Assembly: GCA_947174505.1 (NCBI GenBank)
Contig: CAMWJF010000001.1
Location: forward strand, 145,685-209,684
Source: an uncultured Lachnospiraceae bacterium
GTDB lineage: Bacteria; Bacillota; Clostridia; Lachnospirales; Lachnospiraceae
DNA length: 64,000 bases
Reading direction: 5' to 3'
Notes under the pieces: model-generated
Told to the model about the DNA's origin: nothing
Databases searched by the model: none
Seen by the model: the letters and a program-made list of their open reading frames with translations, nothing else
Shown here: in pieces, positions 1 through 8,550 of the stretch
How the letters are laid out: each line of letters opens with the position of its first letter
Position numbering within the stretch: the first letter of the stretch is position 1
Translations under genes and position numbers: made by a program

Positions 1-100
1 AAAATGGGAAAAGGTGCGGATTACGCGACAGTCTGATCATGCAGTGAAACGGCGTGAAACCGAAGGGGCGGCTGGTTATGTGGCCGGAAGTGAATGAATT

Positions 101-1639
101 ATGGGCAGAATACAGAAAGCCGGAAAAAACATCATATTCGGGTATATCAGCAATCTGGTGATCCTGCTGGTGAATTTTATCCAGCGGACGGTCTTTATCT
201 ATATGCTGGGCAGGACGCTCTCGGGAGTAAACGGTGTTTATACGGATGTATTAAGCGTCCTTTCGCTGACGGAGCTGGGGATCGGCACGGCCTTAAACTA
301 CAGTCTCTACAAGCCGGTGGCGGAGAGCAATATCGAAAAGATCAAGTCCTACATGCGCTTTTACAAGAAGGCGTATTTGACCATTGCGGGCGTGATTGCG
401 GTTCTGGGAATTGCCATTTCCCCGTTTTTAAGGTATATTCTGAAAAATCCGGGTAACCTGACTGTGGGGGAGCTGACGCTTTACTATTATCTGTTCTTGT
501 TTAACACGGTGATCAGCTATTTTGTTACCTATAAATACAGTCTGGTGAATGCGGAGCAGAAAAATTATATCCAGACCAATATTACCACCCTGACGAAGAT
601 TGCGACAGCCGCGGTGCAGATTGCGGTTCTGCTGCTTTTCAGGAATTTTTTGTTTTATCTGCTGGCGCAGTCCGTTGTGGAGCTTTTGCAGAAAATTTTT
701 GTGACGGTTTATCTGGACAGGCTTTATCCTTATCTGCGGGACAAGGACGTAAAGAAGCTCACGGCAGAGGAAACGCAGGTGGTCGCCACCAAGACGAAGG
801 CGCTGATCTGTCATAAGATCGGGGACGTGGCCAGACTGCAGACGGACAAGATCATTATTTCGTCCTTTGTCAGTGTGGACACGGCTGCTATTGTGGACAA
901 CTATGTCTACATCATTACTTATGTGGGAAACTTTGTAAATATTATATTCGATTCCGTGATTTCCGGCTTCGGCAATGTGGTGGCCACGGAATCAAGGGAG
1001 AGGCAGTATCTGCTCTTTAAGGTGTACCGTTTTTTCGCCTGTTGGCTCTTCGGCTTCGGCGCAGTGGGCTTCTATCATCTGCTCACGCCTTTTATCGGCG
1101 GGGTGTGGCTGCACGACAGTAGTTGGACGCTGCCGCAGGTGACGGTGACCCTTCTGGTGATGGATTTTTATCTGAAGGGCGGCCGCACGGTGCTCCTTAA
1201 CTTTAAAATCGCATCGGGGCTTTTCGAGCAGGACAGATTTCTGCCGTTAATACAGGGGGCCGTCAATCTGGTGGTATCGATTGTGCTGGTGATAAAAATC
1301 GGTGTGACGGGCGTCTATGTGGGGACGCTTGTGTCAGGTATTATGGCTAACCTGATCCGTCCCGGGATTATCTACCGGGTCTGCTTTGAAAAAAAAGCGG
1401 GAGCTTATTTTAAGGATTCCCTGAAATATATCGGGGTGATTCTGGCGGTGGGGGCGGTGATTACGCCGATCCGCCGCGTGGTTATGGGGCAGGTGACAAT
1501 CCTTACTTTTGCCCTGATGGTGGTTTTGATTACACTGCTTTATAATCTGATATTTCTGGCGGTATTCCACAGGACGGAGGAATTTTCTTACCTGTGGAAG
1601 GTGGTGTCAGCGAGGATTCCGGCACTGAGGAAAGAGTGA
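101..1639 (+). CDS. Wzx-type polysaccharide flippase (MOP superfamily)
   Basis: A 512-residue, strongly hydrophobic protein with about 12-14 predicted membrane segments from residue 10 to near the C-terminus. Length and layout match lipid-linked oligosaccharide flippases of the MOP/MATE-like group, which move undecaprenyl-linked repeat units across the membrane. The start ATG follows a GGAAG-like site about 11 bases upstream. The 100 bases before it hold no recognisable gene; frames close at about 36 and 97, so a truncated upstream gene tail is possible but unidentified. The polymerase at 2934 fits a Wzx/Wzy system. Substrate cannot be read from sequence. Confidence 0.85.
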   Translation: MGRIQKAGKNIIFGYISNLVILLVNFIQRTVFIYMLGRTLSGVNGVYTDVLSVLSLTELGIGTALNYSLYKPVAESNIEKIKSYMRFYKKAYLTIAGVIAVLGIAISPFLRYILKNPGNLTVGELTLYYYLFLFNTVISYFVTYKYSLVNAEQKNYIQTNITTLTKIATAAVQIAVLLLFRNFLFYLLAQSVVELLQKIFVTVYLDRLYPYLRDKDVKKLTAEETQVVATKTKALICHKIGDVARLQTDKIIISSFVSVDTAAIVDNYVYIITYVGNFVNIIFDSVISGFGNVVATESRERQYLLFKVYRFFACWLFGFGAVGFYHLLTPFIGGVWLHDSSWTLPQVTVTLLVMDFYLKGGRTVLLNFKIASGLFEQDRFLPLIQGAVNLVVSIVLVIKIGVTGVYVGTLVSGIMANLIRPGIIYRVCFEKKAGAYFKDSLKYIGVILAVGAVITPIRRVVMGQVTILTFALMVVLITLLYNLIFLAVFHRTEEFSYLWKVVSARIPALRKE

Positions 1640-1683
1640 GAGATCATTAGAGATTCCGCGAAGCGGAAAACCGGGAGGTTCGT

Positions 1684-2922
1684 ATGAATAAGATTCCTCT
1701 GATCGAGAATGCTTGTAAAGAGCTTATGGAGTACGGCGTCCGAAGCAGGCAGGAAAAGTGTAAAGATCTGGCGAAGCGCCTGCTTCTGCATCGAAAGACG
1801 CCGGGGGAAGACCCTATTTTCTGGCCCAACGGGCTGCTGGCGGCGGGACTGTGGCACTGCAGGGAGGAATTTGTAAAATCTGTGGCTGCTGTGGATAATC
1901 AGGGAAGGGCGGAGAATCCCGACATTGCTGATGGCGCGGAGAAGAAGAGCTTGGGGGAAGGCATGGATTTTCAGGATGCCAGAAGCATGACTGCCATGAT
2001 TGACCAGTCTCTTGCGGCATATTACGGGAGATGGCAGCAAAAGGGGATGCCCATTGCGGTCCTGGATGATCTGCTTTCCGGGGAAACCATGTTAAACATG
2101 TATCGGAGAACGCGGGAAAAAAGAGAGGATTTCGGAGAGGGGATATCCGAAGAAACGCTTAAAAATGCGGTGGACAGGCTGGCCTCTTATGGTGCGGATC
2201 ATCCCACAGATACTGTGGGGAGCTTCATCTACCGGCCTGCAAACGGGGAGAAAACGGTTTTTGTGGACGGTGTCGGACTGTCCTGTCCTTTCCTTTATCG
2301 TTACGGTGAAATTTTTGCCAGGCAGGAATTTAAGGAACTGGCAGTCTTGCAGATTGTGAATTTTTTATCATATGGTATGGACGGCAAGTCGGGACTCCCC
2401 TATCATGGTTATGACATGACGGACGGCTTAAAATATGGCATCATCGGCTGGGGAAGGGCTGCCGGGTGGCTGCTTCGGGGTATGATGGGCTGTATGGTTT
2501 CGGCGTATGGCAGAGAGCGGCTGGCCGCGCCCTGCGTTGCGCTTGTGGATGCCCTGCTGGCTTATCAGAGGCAGGACGGCTTTTTTTCCTGGCAGCTTGA
2601 GGCGGTGGAAGGGCCTGCGGACACTTCTGCCACAGGGATGATCTGCGCCGGTTTGAAGCAGGGGATGGCGATGGGGGTTTTTGCGGGTGAAAAATATGAG
2701 AATGCCCTGACGGCGGGACAGCTTTCGCTGGAGCGGTCGGTCAGGGACGGCCGGGTGTACTACTGCTCGGGGGAGTGCGAGGGCTTTTCCCAGTATCCGC
2801 AGCGTTACGGCGCATATCCGTGGTCGCTGGGTCCGGCGCTGGAGGTGCTGCAGTCAGGCCGGGCAGAGGATGAAAAAGACGCTGACGGGGCGGACAGACG
2901 GGGTCTCCGGCAGCAGATTTGA
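1684..2922 (+). CDS. GH88/GH105-like glycoside hydrolase
   Basis: 412 residues resembling the alpha/alpha-barrel unsaturated-glucuronyl/rhamnogalacturonyl hydrolases. Visible family-like motifs are DGVG at about 195-198, LPYHGYD near 238-244, GWGRAAGW at 255-262, RQDGFFSW near 296-303 and DTSATGM at 313-319. There is no signal peptide, so it probably acts in the cytoplasm, which is unusual for a gene between a flippase and a polymerase. A GGGAGG site precedes ATG 1684. It may trim a glycan, or may have been recruited to a non-hydrolytic role. The family call is fairly firm; the substrate is unknown. Confidence 0.7.
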   Translation: MNKIPLIENACKELMEYGVRSRQEKCKDLAKRLLLHRKTPGEDPIFWPNGLLAAGLWHCREEFVKSVAAVDNQGRAENPDIADGAEKKSLGEGMDFQDARSMTAMIDQSLAAYYGRWQQKGMPIAVLDDLLSGETMLNMYRRTREKREDFGEGISEETLKNAVDRLASYGADHPTDTVGSFIYRPANGEKTVFVDGVGLSCPFLYRYGEIFARQEFKELAVLQIVNFLSYGMDGKSGLPYHGYDMTDGLKYGIIGWGRAAGWLLRGMMGCMVSAYGRERLAAPCVALVDALLAYQRQDGFFSWQLEAVEGPADTSATGMICAGLKQGMAMGVFAGEKYENALTAGQLSLERSVRDGRVYYCSGECEGFSQYPQRYGAYPWSLGPALEVLQSGRAEDEKDADGADRRGLRQQI

Positions 2923-2933
2923 GGAAGGAAGAG

Positions 2934-4574
2934 ATGGAACGGATTAAACAATACGAAAAAACGATAACCATACAGGAAGCGTGTTACTATGGCTTTTTTA
3001 TCCTACTGTCCCTGACGAAAGGGCTGGGGTTTTACGAGGGGCAGAAGCTCTTTTATCTGCTTGTCCTGCCTGCGCTTGTTCTGGGTTTTTTGAAGATTCT
3101 GTTTACACCCTATACCATAAGGCAGATGGTTGCGGTGTTTCTGCTCCTTTTTCTGACAGCGGCCGTATTCTGGCATTCGCACCAGATTGCTATCTTTTTT
3201 ATTGTATTTACGGTATTAGGCATGAAGGGAATGTCGTTAAAAAAGGTGCTTCATCTTGCCGTCTGGGTATGGACTGTCTGTGCGGTTTTGCTCTCTGTTT
3301 TTTCTTTTTTCCGTCTGGAACACACGGTTTACCGGGTGCACGCAAAGATGGGGCTGGGGCATATTTTCCGATGGAGCTTGGGATTTACGCATCCTAATCT
3401 CCTGCATATCACTTATATGTTTCTGTGCGCACTGGCTATCCTTACGATGGAAGAGCGTTATGGATTCAAGGCATACCTCATTTTGATGTTCGGCAATCTT
3501 CTGGTGTTTTTCTATTCTGTCAGTTATACAGGGTTTGGCATTGTAGTAGTGCTTTTGACGGGGGGATTTTATGTGAGGCTGCGGCCCCGGTTTTGTTTTG
3601 TGGAGAAGCTCCTGGCAAACCTGGTGCTGCCGACCTGTCTGCTCCTGTCCTTTGTTCTGCCGTTTTTCCTGTATGATTATTTTTCGCTGATATACTTGTT
3701 TGGTATGCCGTTGATCGGTATTTGGACGCATAAATTGAATAATCTGTTGAACACCAGAATCTGGCTGGCGGAGCAGTTCCTGAAATCGGGGTACACAAGT
3801 CTTTTTGGGACGGATGTGTCCCAGATTGTCAAGTCCTCCATGAATATGGACTGCTCCTATATCTGGTGTTATATCAATTATGGTCTGGTCTTTACAGTGG
3901 TGATCATGCTCGGATATTTCGCGCTGCTTTTCTATGATACACATAGGCAACGGACAAGGGATCTGGTGGTACTTGTCTGCTTTCTGGCCGCAGGGTGGAC
4001 GGAGCAGCTTCTGTTTAACAGCTCTTTCAAGAATGTCACGTTGCTCTTTCTGGGAGAACTACTGTTTCTACAGAAAGAGGGAGCGCCGGAGTATGGAATG
4101 TTATTTCTGATTCCGGAACGGTGTCGGGAGGTTGCGGTTCCTCTGGCAAAGCTCCCGGACAGAGCTTTGGCGGCCGCACGCGCAGTGTGCAGGCTGCATA
4201 AAAGAAAAGTGTATGTCTGTGTGGTGGCTGGGGCTCTTCTGGGTCTTCTTCTCTATGTTATGTTGTACAGGGAGCCTGTGGGTTATGTGGTGCAGCGCTT
4301 CTACACGGATGCGCAGGAGGAAACGTCCGTCTATTTAAAGAGCGGGGCGGATCCGGCTTACGAGGGATATCGGATTCTGAATTATAAAGACGCGCAGACA
4401 CCCATGCAGATTGTGGGCGGAAAGGCCGTGAAGCTGGAGACGGCGCGCTATTGTGTGGGGAGCATGCTGATTGGCGGTATGCTCGGGGCTGCGGCCTTCA
4501 TCCTGTTGCTTATGGTAAGATGGCGGAAAAAAGCGGCTGCGGCGGTGACTGAAATTTCGGGATATGATAAGTGA
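2934..4574 (+). CDS. Wzy-type O-antigen/EPS polymerase-like membrane protein
   Basis: About 546 residues with many membrane segments and a FTHPNLLH motif typical of O-antigen ligase/polymerase (Wzy) proteins, followed by a long non-cytoplasmic loop. After the main block of helices there is a basic cytoplasmic stretch, another helix, a roughly 70-residue soluble segment and a final helix, so the C-terminus is longer than usual. I prefer ATG 2934 because AGGAAGG lies just upstream; a TTG at 2919 would overlap the preceding gene but lacks a ribosome site. Expected role: joining repeat units on the outer face of the membrane. Confidence 0.75.
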   Translation: MERIKQYEKTITIQEACYYGFFILLSLTKGLGFYEGQKLFYLLVLPALVLGFLKILFTPYTIRQMVAVFLLLFLTAAVFWHSHQIAIFFIVFTVLGMKGMSLKKVLHLAVWVWTVCAVLLSVFSFFRLEHTVYRVHAKMGLGHIFRWSLGFTHPNLLHITYMFLCALAILTMEERYGFKAYLILMFGNLLVFFYSVSYTGFGIVVVLLTGGFYVRLRPRFCFVEKLLANLVLPTCLLLSFVLPFFLYDYFSLIYLFGMPLIGIWTHKLNNLLNTRIWLAEQFLKSGYTSLFGTDVSQIVKSSMNMDCSYIWCYINYGLVFTVVIMLGYFALLFYDTHRQRTRDLVVLVCFLAAGWTEQLLFNSSFKNVTLLFLGELLFLQKEGAPEYGMLFLIPERCREVAVPLAKLPDRALAAARAVCRLHKRKVYVCVVAGALLGLLLYVMLYREPVGYVVQRFYTDAQEETSVYLKSGADPAYEGYRILNYKDAQTPMQIVGGKAVKLETARYCVGSMLIGGMLGAAAFILLLMVRWRKKAAAAVTEISGYDK

Positions 4575-4653
4575 GTGCGGGAACGGACGGAAAATGTCCG
4601 CAGTGTGGTAAATAGGATGCAGGCGGCAGAAGCAAATCGAAATGGGGAGCTGT

Positions 4654-6576
4654 ATGAAAGAGAAATTAACCTACTGCAAAATTCTGGGAACAAACATCAA
4701 TGTCACGAACATGGAGGACACCATCGCCTATATTACGGACAATCTGGAGTCGTTAAAGGGCGATTACATCTGTGTCTCCAACGTGCACACCACGGTGATG
4801 GCATACCGGGATAAAGCCTACCGCAACGTGCAGAACAGCGGGGCGATGGCGCTTCCCGATGGACAGCCCCTGTCCATAGTCAGCAGGAAAAGAGGATTTT
4901 CGCAGGCGAGGAGAGTGCCGGGGCCGGATTTGATGCCGGCCATCCTTGATCTGTCGCAGAAGACGGGGTACCGTCATTATTTTTACGGCAGCACGGACGC
5001 GACACTGGAGGCGCTTCGGGCGGCGCTGCTGCGGCGCTACCCGAAGCTGCAGATTGCGGGCATGTATTCACCGCCGTTTCGGGAGTTGACGAGAGAAGAG
5101 GATGAGGAAATTGTCAGGCGGATTAACGACAGCGGCGCCGATTTTGTCTGGGTGGCGCTTGGCGCGCCAAAGCAGGAATGGTGGATGTATGAGCACCGCC
5201 ACAGGATAAAAGCGTTGATGCTGGGCGTAGGTGCGGCTTTTGATTTTACGGCGGGCACGACCAAACGTGCGCCCATGTGGATGCAGAGACTGTGTCTGGA
5301 ATGGGTGTTTCGGATTTTGCGCGAGCCCAAACGTATGCTGCCCAGATATTTGAATACGAATTTTGCGTTTCTCTATTATGTCTGCCGCGAGGGAAAGACG
5401 GTAAAACGGGCGGCAAAGAGCGGGATGCGCATCGCCATGATCGGCCACAAGCGGATTCCCTCCAGAGAGGGGGGCGTGGAAGTGGTGGTGGACGAACTCT
5501 CCGTGCGGATGACGGCTATGGGCCACCGCGTGGACGCTTACAACCGTTTCGGCCATCATGTCTCTGGCAAAAAATACGATCAGGAGTACGGCTGGAAGGG
5601 GCGGAAGTTTTACAAAGGCGTCCGGGTTTACATCGTGCCTACTTTTCGCAGAAGCAGCCTGAATGCGATCGTGTATACTTTTTTTGCAACGATCATGGCG
5701 CTTTTTCACCAGTATGATGTGATCCACTACCATGCGGAAGGCCCCTGCGCCATGCTCTGGCTGCCGCATTTTCTGAAAAGGAAGGTTGTGGTGACCATTC
5801 ACGGACTTGACTGGCAGAGAGCAAAATGGGGCAATTTCGCCTCCTTTGTGATAAAGTTCGGGGAGAAGATGGCGGCCAGATACGCCGACGACATTATTGT
5901 GCTTTCCGACAATGTAAAGGAGTATTTTTGGAAGACATATAACAGAAAGGTTACTTATATTCCAAACGGAATTAACAGACCGGCGCCGCAGGGACAGACG
6001 GTGATCGGTGAAAAGTATGGTCTGCAGAAGGACGGCTATTTCCTGTTTCTGGCGCGCATTGTGCCGGAGAAGGGACTGCATTATCTGATCGAGGCGTTTT
6101 CCGGGCTGGAAACGGATAAAAAACTGGTGATTGCCGGGGGCAGTTCCCAGGCTTATGGCTATATGGAACAGATTCACCGGATGGCGGCGGAGGATGATAG
6201 AATCCTGATGACAGATTTTGTGCAGGGACAGGTTTTGGAGGAGCTGTACGCTAATGCGTACGTTTTTGTGCTGCCAAGCGACGTGGAAGGCATGGCGCTT
6301 ACGCTGTTAGAGGCCATGAGCTATGGCGCCTGCTGTCTGGTCAGTGACATCCGTGAGAATACGGAAGTGGTGGAGGATAAGGCCCGGACTTTCAAAAAGG
6401 GGAATGTGAAAGACTTGAGAAGACAGCTTACGTGGCTGCTGGAGCATCCCGATGAGGTGCGTCGCATGGGTGAGGAGAGCGTGGATTATATCTGTGCAAA
6501 ATATGACTGGGACGATGTGACAGAGCGGACGTTAGCCGTGTATGAGAAGGCAGCGAGAAAAAAGGAGAACGTTTGA
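4654..6576 (+). CDS. GT26 (WecG/TagA/CpsF)-GT4 glycosyltransferase fusion
   Basis: About 640 residues with two complete transferase domains in one open frame. Residues 1 to about 250 are a WecG/TagA/CpsF domain: VSNVHTTVMAYRD, LPDGQPL, GAAFDFTAGTTKRAP and ILREPKRMLPRYL. A GT4 domain starts near 5425 (MRIAMIGHKRIPSREGG) and ends with the LEAMSYG signature and an upstream acidic residue. No stop or ribosome site marks the junction. ATG 4654 is chosen because GGGGAG lies 4 bases upstream; ATG 4642 has none. GT26 members add N-acetylmannosamine-like or glucose residues to polyprenyl-linked acceptors, so the fusion may add two successive sugars. Confidence 0.85.
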   Translation: MKEKLTYCKILGTNINVTNMEDTIAYITDNLESLKGDYICVSNVHTTVMAYRDKAYRNVQNSGAMALPDGQPLSIVSRKRGFSQARRVPGPDLMPAILDLSQKTGYRHYFYGSTDATLEALRAALLRRYPKLQIAGMYSPPFRELTREEDEEIVRRINDSGADFVWVALGAPKQEWWMYEHRHRIKALMLGVGAAFDFTAGTTKRAPMWMQRLCLEWVFRILREPKRMLPRYLNTNFAFLYYVCREGKTVKRAAKSGMRIAMIGHKRIPSREGGVEVVVDELSVRMTAMGHRVDAYNRFGHHVSGKKYDQEYGWKGRKFYKGVRVYIVPTFRRSSLNAIVYTFFATIMALFHQYDVIHYHAEGPCAMLWLPHFLKRKVVVTIHGLDWQRAKWGNFASFVIKFGEKMAARYADDIIVLSDNVKEYFWKTYNRKVTYIPNGINRPAPQGQTVIGEKYGLQKDGYFLFLARIVPEKGLHYLIEAFSGLETDKKLVIAGGSSQAYGYMEQIHRMAAEDDRILMTDFVQGQVLEELYANAYVFVLPSDVEGMALTLLEAMSYGACCLVSDIRENTEVVEDKARTFKKGNVKDLRRQLTWLLEHPDEVRRMGEESVDYICAKYDWDDVTERTLAVYEKAARKKENV

Positions 6577-8456
6577 TGCGCAAGAGAACATGTATGGGCA
6601 TTTTGCTGGCAGCGGCGGCTGTGGCGGCGGTATGCTGCCTGTACGTTAAGAATAGGAATAGCGTTATGCTCCTTGTGGAGAACGGGCAGCCCTGTATCAG
6701 TGTCCGCACGGCGCAAAGTGAAAACAGGGTGTTTCTGTGGCAGGATGAGGAGGCGGAAGAGGAGACAGACGGATATTTTTTCCTGCCATCCTGCGTCAGC
6801 CATCATAAAATCCGTCTGGGCGATACGGGCGGGAGCAGCGTGCAGATAGATGGACAGCTCTATGAGGAGGGCGACAGCTTCAGCTGGGAAGAGGGCCACG
6901 CTTACGGGCTGCAGATTACGGATGCTTCTTACGCAGACCATACTTACGAGGTATGGTTTATGAAATCCGCGAACATTCCAGCCATGTTTATCGACACGGC
7001 AAGCGGTAGTCTGGATTATCTGCATGAGAATAAGGAAAACGAAGAGACTGGACGGATCTGCGTATTGCAGGCGGACGGTGTCACAGAATATCAGGACGAG
7101 CTGCCGCGGATATCGGGCAGGGGCAACTCTACCTGGGAGTTTGAGAAAAAGCCTTATGCCCTCAAGCTGAAGGCGGACCAGCCTCTCTGCGGCCTGCGCG
7201 CGAGCGACCGTTGGCGGCTTTTGGCGCTCTGGAATGAGGGCAGCAGGATGGGCGATAAGATAGCCATGGATCTGGCGCAGGAGCTGGGACTTTCCTACAG
7301 CACGCAGGGAACCTGGGTGGATCTGTATTTGAATGGAGAGTACCGGGGCAGTTATCTTTTGACAGAATCTGTGACAGTGGGCTCAGGCCGTGTTGATATA
7401 TACGATATGGAAAATAATAATAAACAAAAAAATGTTTCCATAGAAGCGGGGACGGCCAGTAGATATGTGGAGGAAGACAATAAGGGATATCTTCTGGAGG
7501 ATGGAGCTGAGACAGACGGCGGTTATCTGATTGAGAAAGACCATCCGAAGCACTGGGAAGCAGAGGAGAGCGGGTTCCGTCTTTCCAGAGGGGATCTCTT
7601 TACCATCAATTCGCCGCGTCATGCGTCGAAGGAGCAGGTGGCTTATATACAAAATTATGTGGAGGAAATCGACGCTCTCGTGCAAGATGCGGATCCTGCG
7701 GTCTGGGAGAAGCTGGATCTGACAAGCTTTGTCAAAAGATTTCTGGTGGACGAGATCGCGCTGGAGATGGACACGGGTTCCACCAGCATGTACTTTTATA
7801 AGGACAGAGGGGATGACAAGCTTTATTCCGGCCCTGCATGGGATTATGATAATGCGTTTGGCGAGGATAGCGGCAGCGACGGCTTTTTTGTGAATTACGG
7901 GGAGACCATTGTGAACAATAACGAGCGGCTGGCAATCTCCCTTAACTGGTATCAGAAGCTCTATGAGACGCCTGAGATGTATCAGTGCGCTGTGGAGGAA
8001 TATGCGGGGGTTCTGCCCTTTTTCGAAAAACTTTTGGGCACGGGCATTGACAGATATGCGGATCAGATCAGGGCCTCCGTGGCGATGGACGACGCCAGAT
8101 GGGAAAGTGTCCGGGCTGCCGGTAACGACATGCCGCGTTATAAAAGTTTTGAGGCAAATGTAAATTATACGAAATTCTTTCTTGCGAACCGCCTGAATTG
8201 TCTGTGCGCGAGATGGGGTGTGCCGCACGAAGCTTTTACCGCTCCTGCAAGCGGGGCAATGCATCAGGTTACCTTTTCGGTTTACGAGGGTGTGGTGGAG
8301 AAGGTGGAAGCGCCGGACGGGGAGCCGCTTTCCTACACACCGGACTATGACGGCGGCGTGTATCAGGGCTGGACGTACAGGCGGGGCGGCGAGCCTTACA
8401 GCAGTTATATTCCCGTTTATGAGGATATGGAGCTGTACAACGCAAAGTGGGAGTAG
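6576..8456 (+). CDS. CotH-family secreted/membrane-anchored kinase
   Basis: 626 residues. An N-terminal hydrophobic segment (about residues 7-22) looks like a signal anchor. The CotH kinase domain is clear: ISGRGNSTWEFEKKPYALKL near 180, a GGYLIEKD segment and the metal-site motif PAWDYDNAFGED near 420. The last 60 residues (YEGVVEKVEAP through AKWE) resemble an InlB/Listeria-Bacteroides B-repeat, often found on surface proteins. CotH in Bacillus phosphorylates spore-coat proteins; here it sits between glycosyltransferases, so a surface glycan or protein target is more likely. The start overlaps the preceding stop (TGATG), with AGGAG about 8 bases upstream. Confidence 0.85.
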   Translation: MRKRTCMGILLAAAAVAAVCCLYVKNRNSVMLLVENGQPCISVRTAQSENRVFLWQDEEAEEETDGYFFLPSCVSHHKIRLGDTGGSSVQIDGQLYEEGDSFSWEEGHAYGLQITDASYADHTYEVWFMKSANIPAMFIDTASGSLDYLHENKENEETGRICVLQADGVTEYQDELPRISGRGNSTWEFEKKPYALKLKADQPLCGLRASDRWRLLALWNEGSRMGDKIAMDLAQELGLSYSTQGTWVDLYLNGEYRGSYLLTESVTVGSGRVDIYDMENNNKQKNVSIEAGTASRYVEEDNKGYLLEDGAETDGGYLIEKDHPKHWEAEESGFRLSRGDLFTINSPRHASKEQVAYIQNYVEEIDALVQDADPAVWEKLDLTSFVKRFLVDEIALEMDTGSTSMYFYKDRGDDKLYSGPAWDYDNAFGEDSGSDGFFVNYGETIVNNNERLAISLNWYQKLYETPEMYQCAVEEYAGVLPFFEKLLGTGIDRYADQIRASVAMDDARWESVRAAGNDMPRYKSFEANVNYTKFFLANRLNCLCARWGVPHEAFTAPASGAMHQVTFSVYEGVVEKVEAPDGEPLSYTPDYDGGVYQGWTYRRGGEPYSSYIPVYEDMELYNAKWE

Positions 8457-8466
8457 CCGTGTAAAA

Positions 8467-8514
8467 AGTACTTCTAAAGACGTCCCGCCATTGGGCTGGA
8501 CGCCAAGAAGTACT
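8467..8514. other. Intergenic stem-loop (two-part perfect stem)
   Basis: In the 94-base gap between the CotH and GT4 genes, AGTACTTCT (8467-8475) pairs perfectly with AGAAGTACT (8506-8514). Inside it, CGTCC (8481-8485) pairs with GGACG (8498-8502), with a 5/3 internal loop. There is no T-run after it on the plus strand, so it is not a normal terminator. It could be an mRNA-stabilising or attenuating structure. Confidence 0.5.
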
Positions 8515-8550
8515 ATGTTTCGCACAAGGATTGGCGGTCAAGGAGATGTT

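Noticed and set aside
1..97. Possible 3' end of an upstream gene
   Set aside because: Two frames are open from the window edge (closing at about 36 and 97), but neither short tail matches anything recognisable.
1654..1668. Hairpin TTCCGC-GAA-GCGGAA as a terminator
   Set aside because: Only six pairs, no T-run, and a ribosome site follows at once; transcription probably continues.
8218..8550. Upstream extension of the 8551 glycosyltransferase
   Set aside because: It overlaps the CotH gene in another frame and reads as non-natural sequence; AAGGAG at 8540 fixes the start at 8551.
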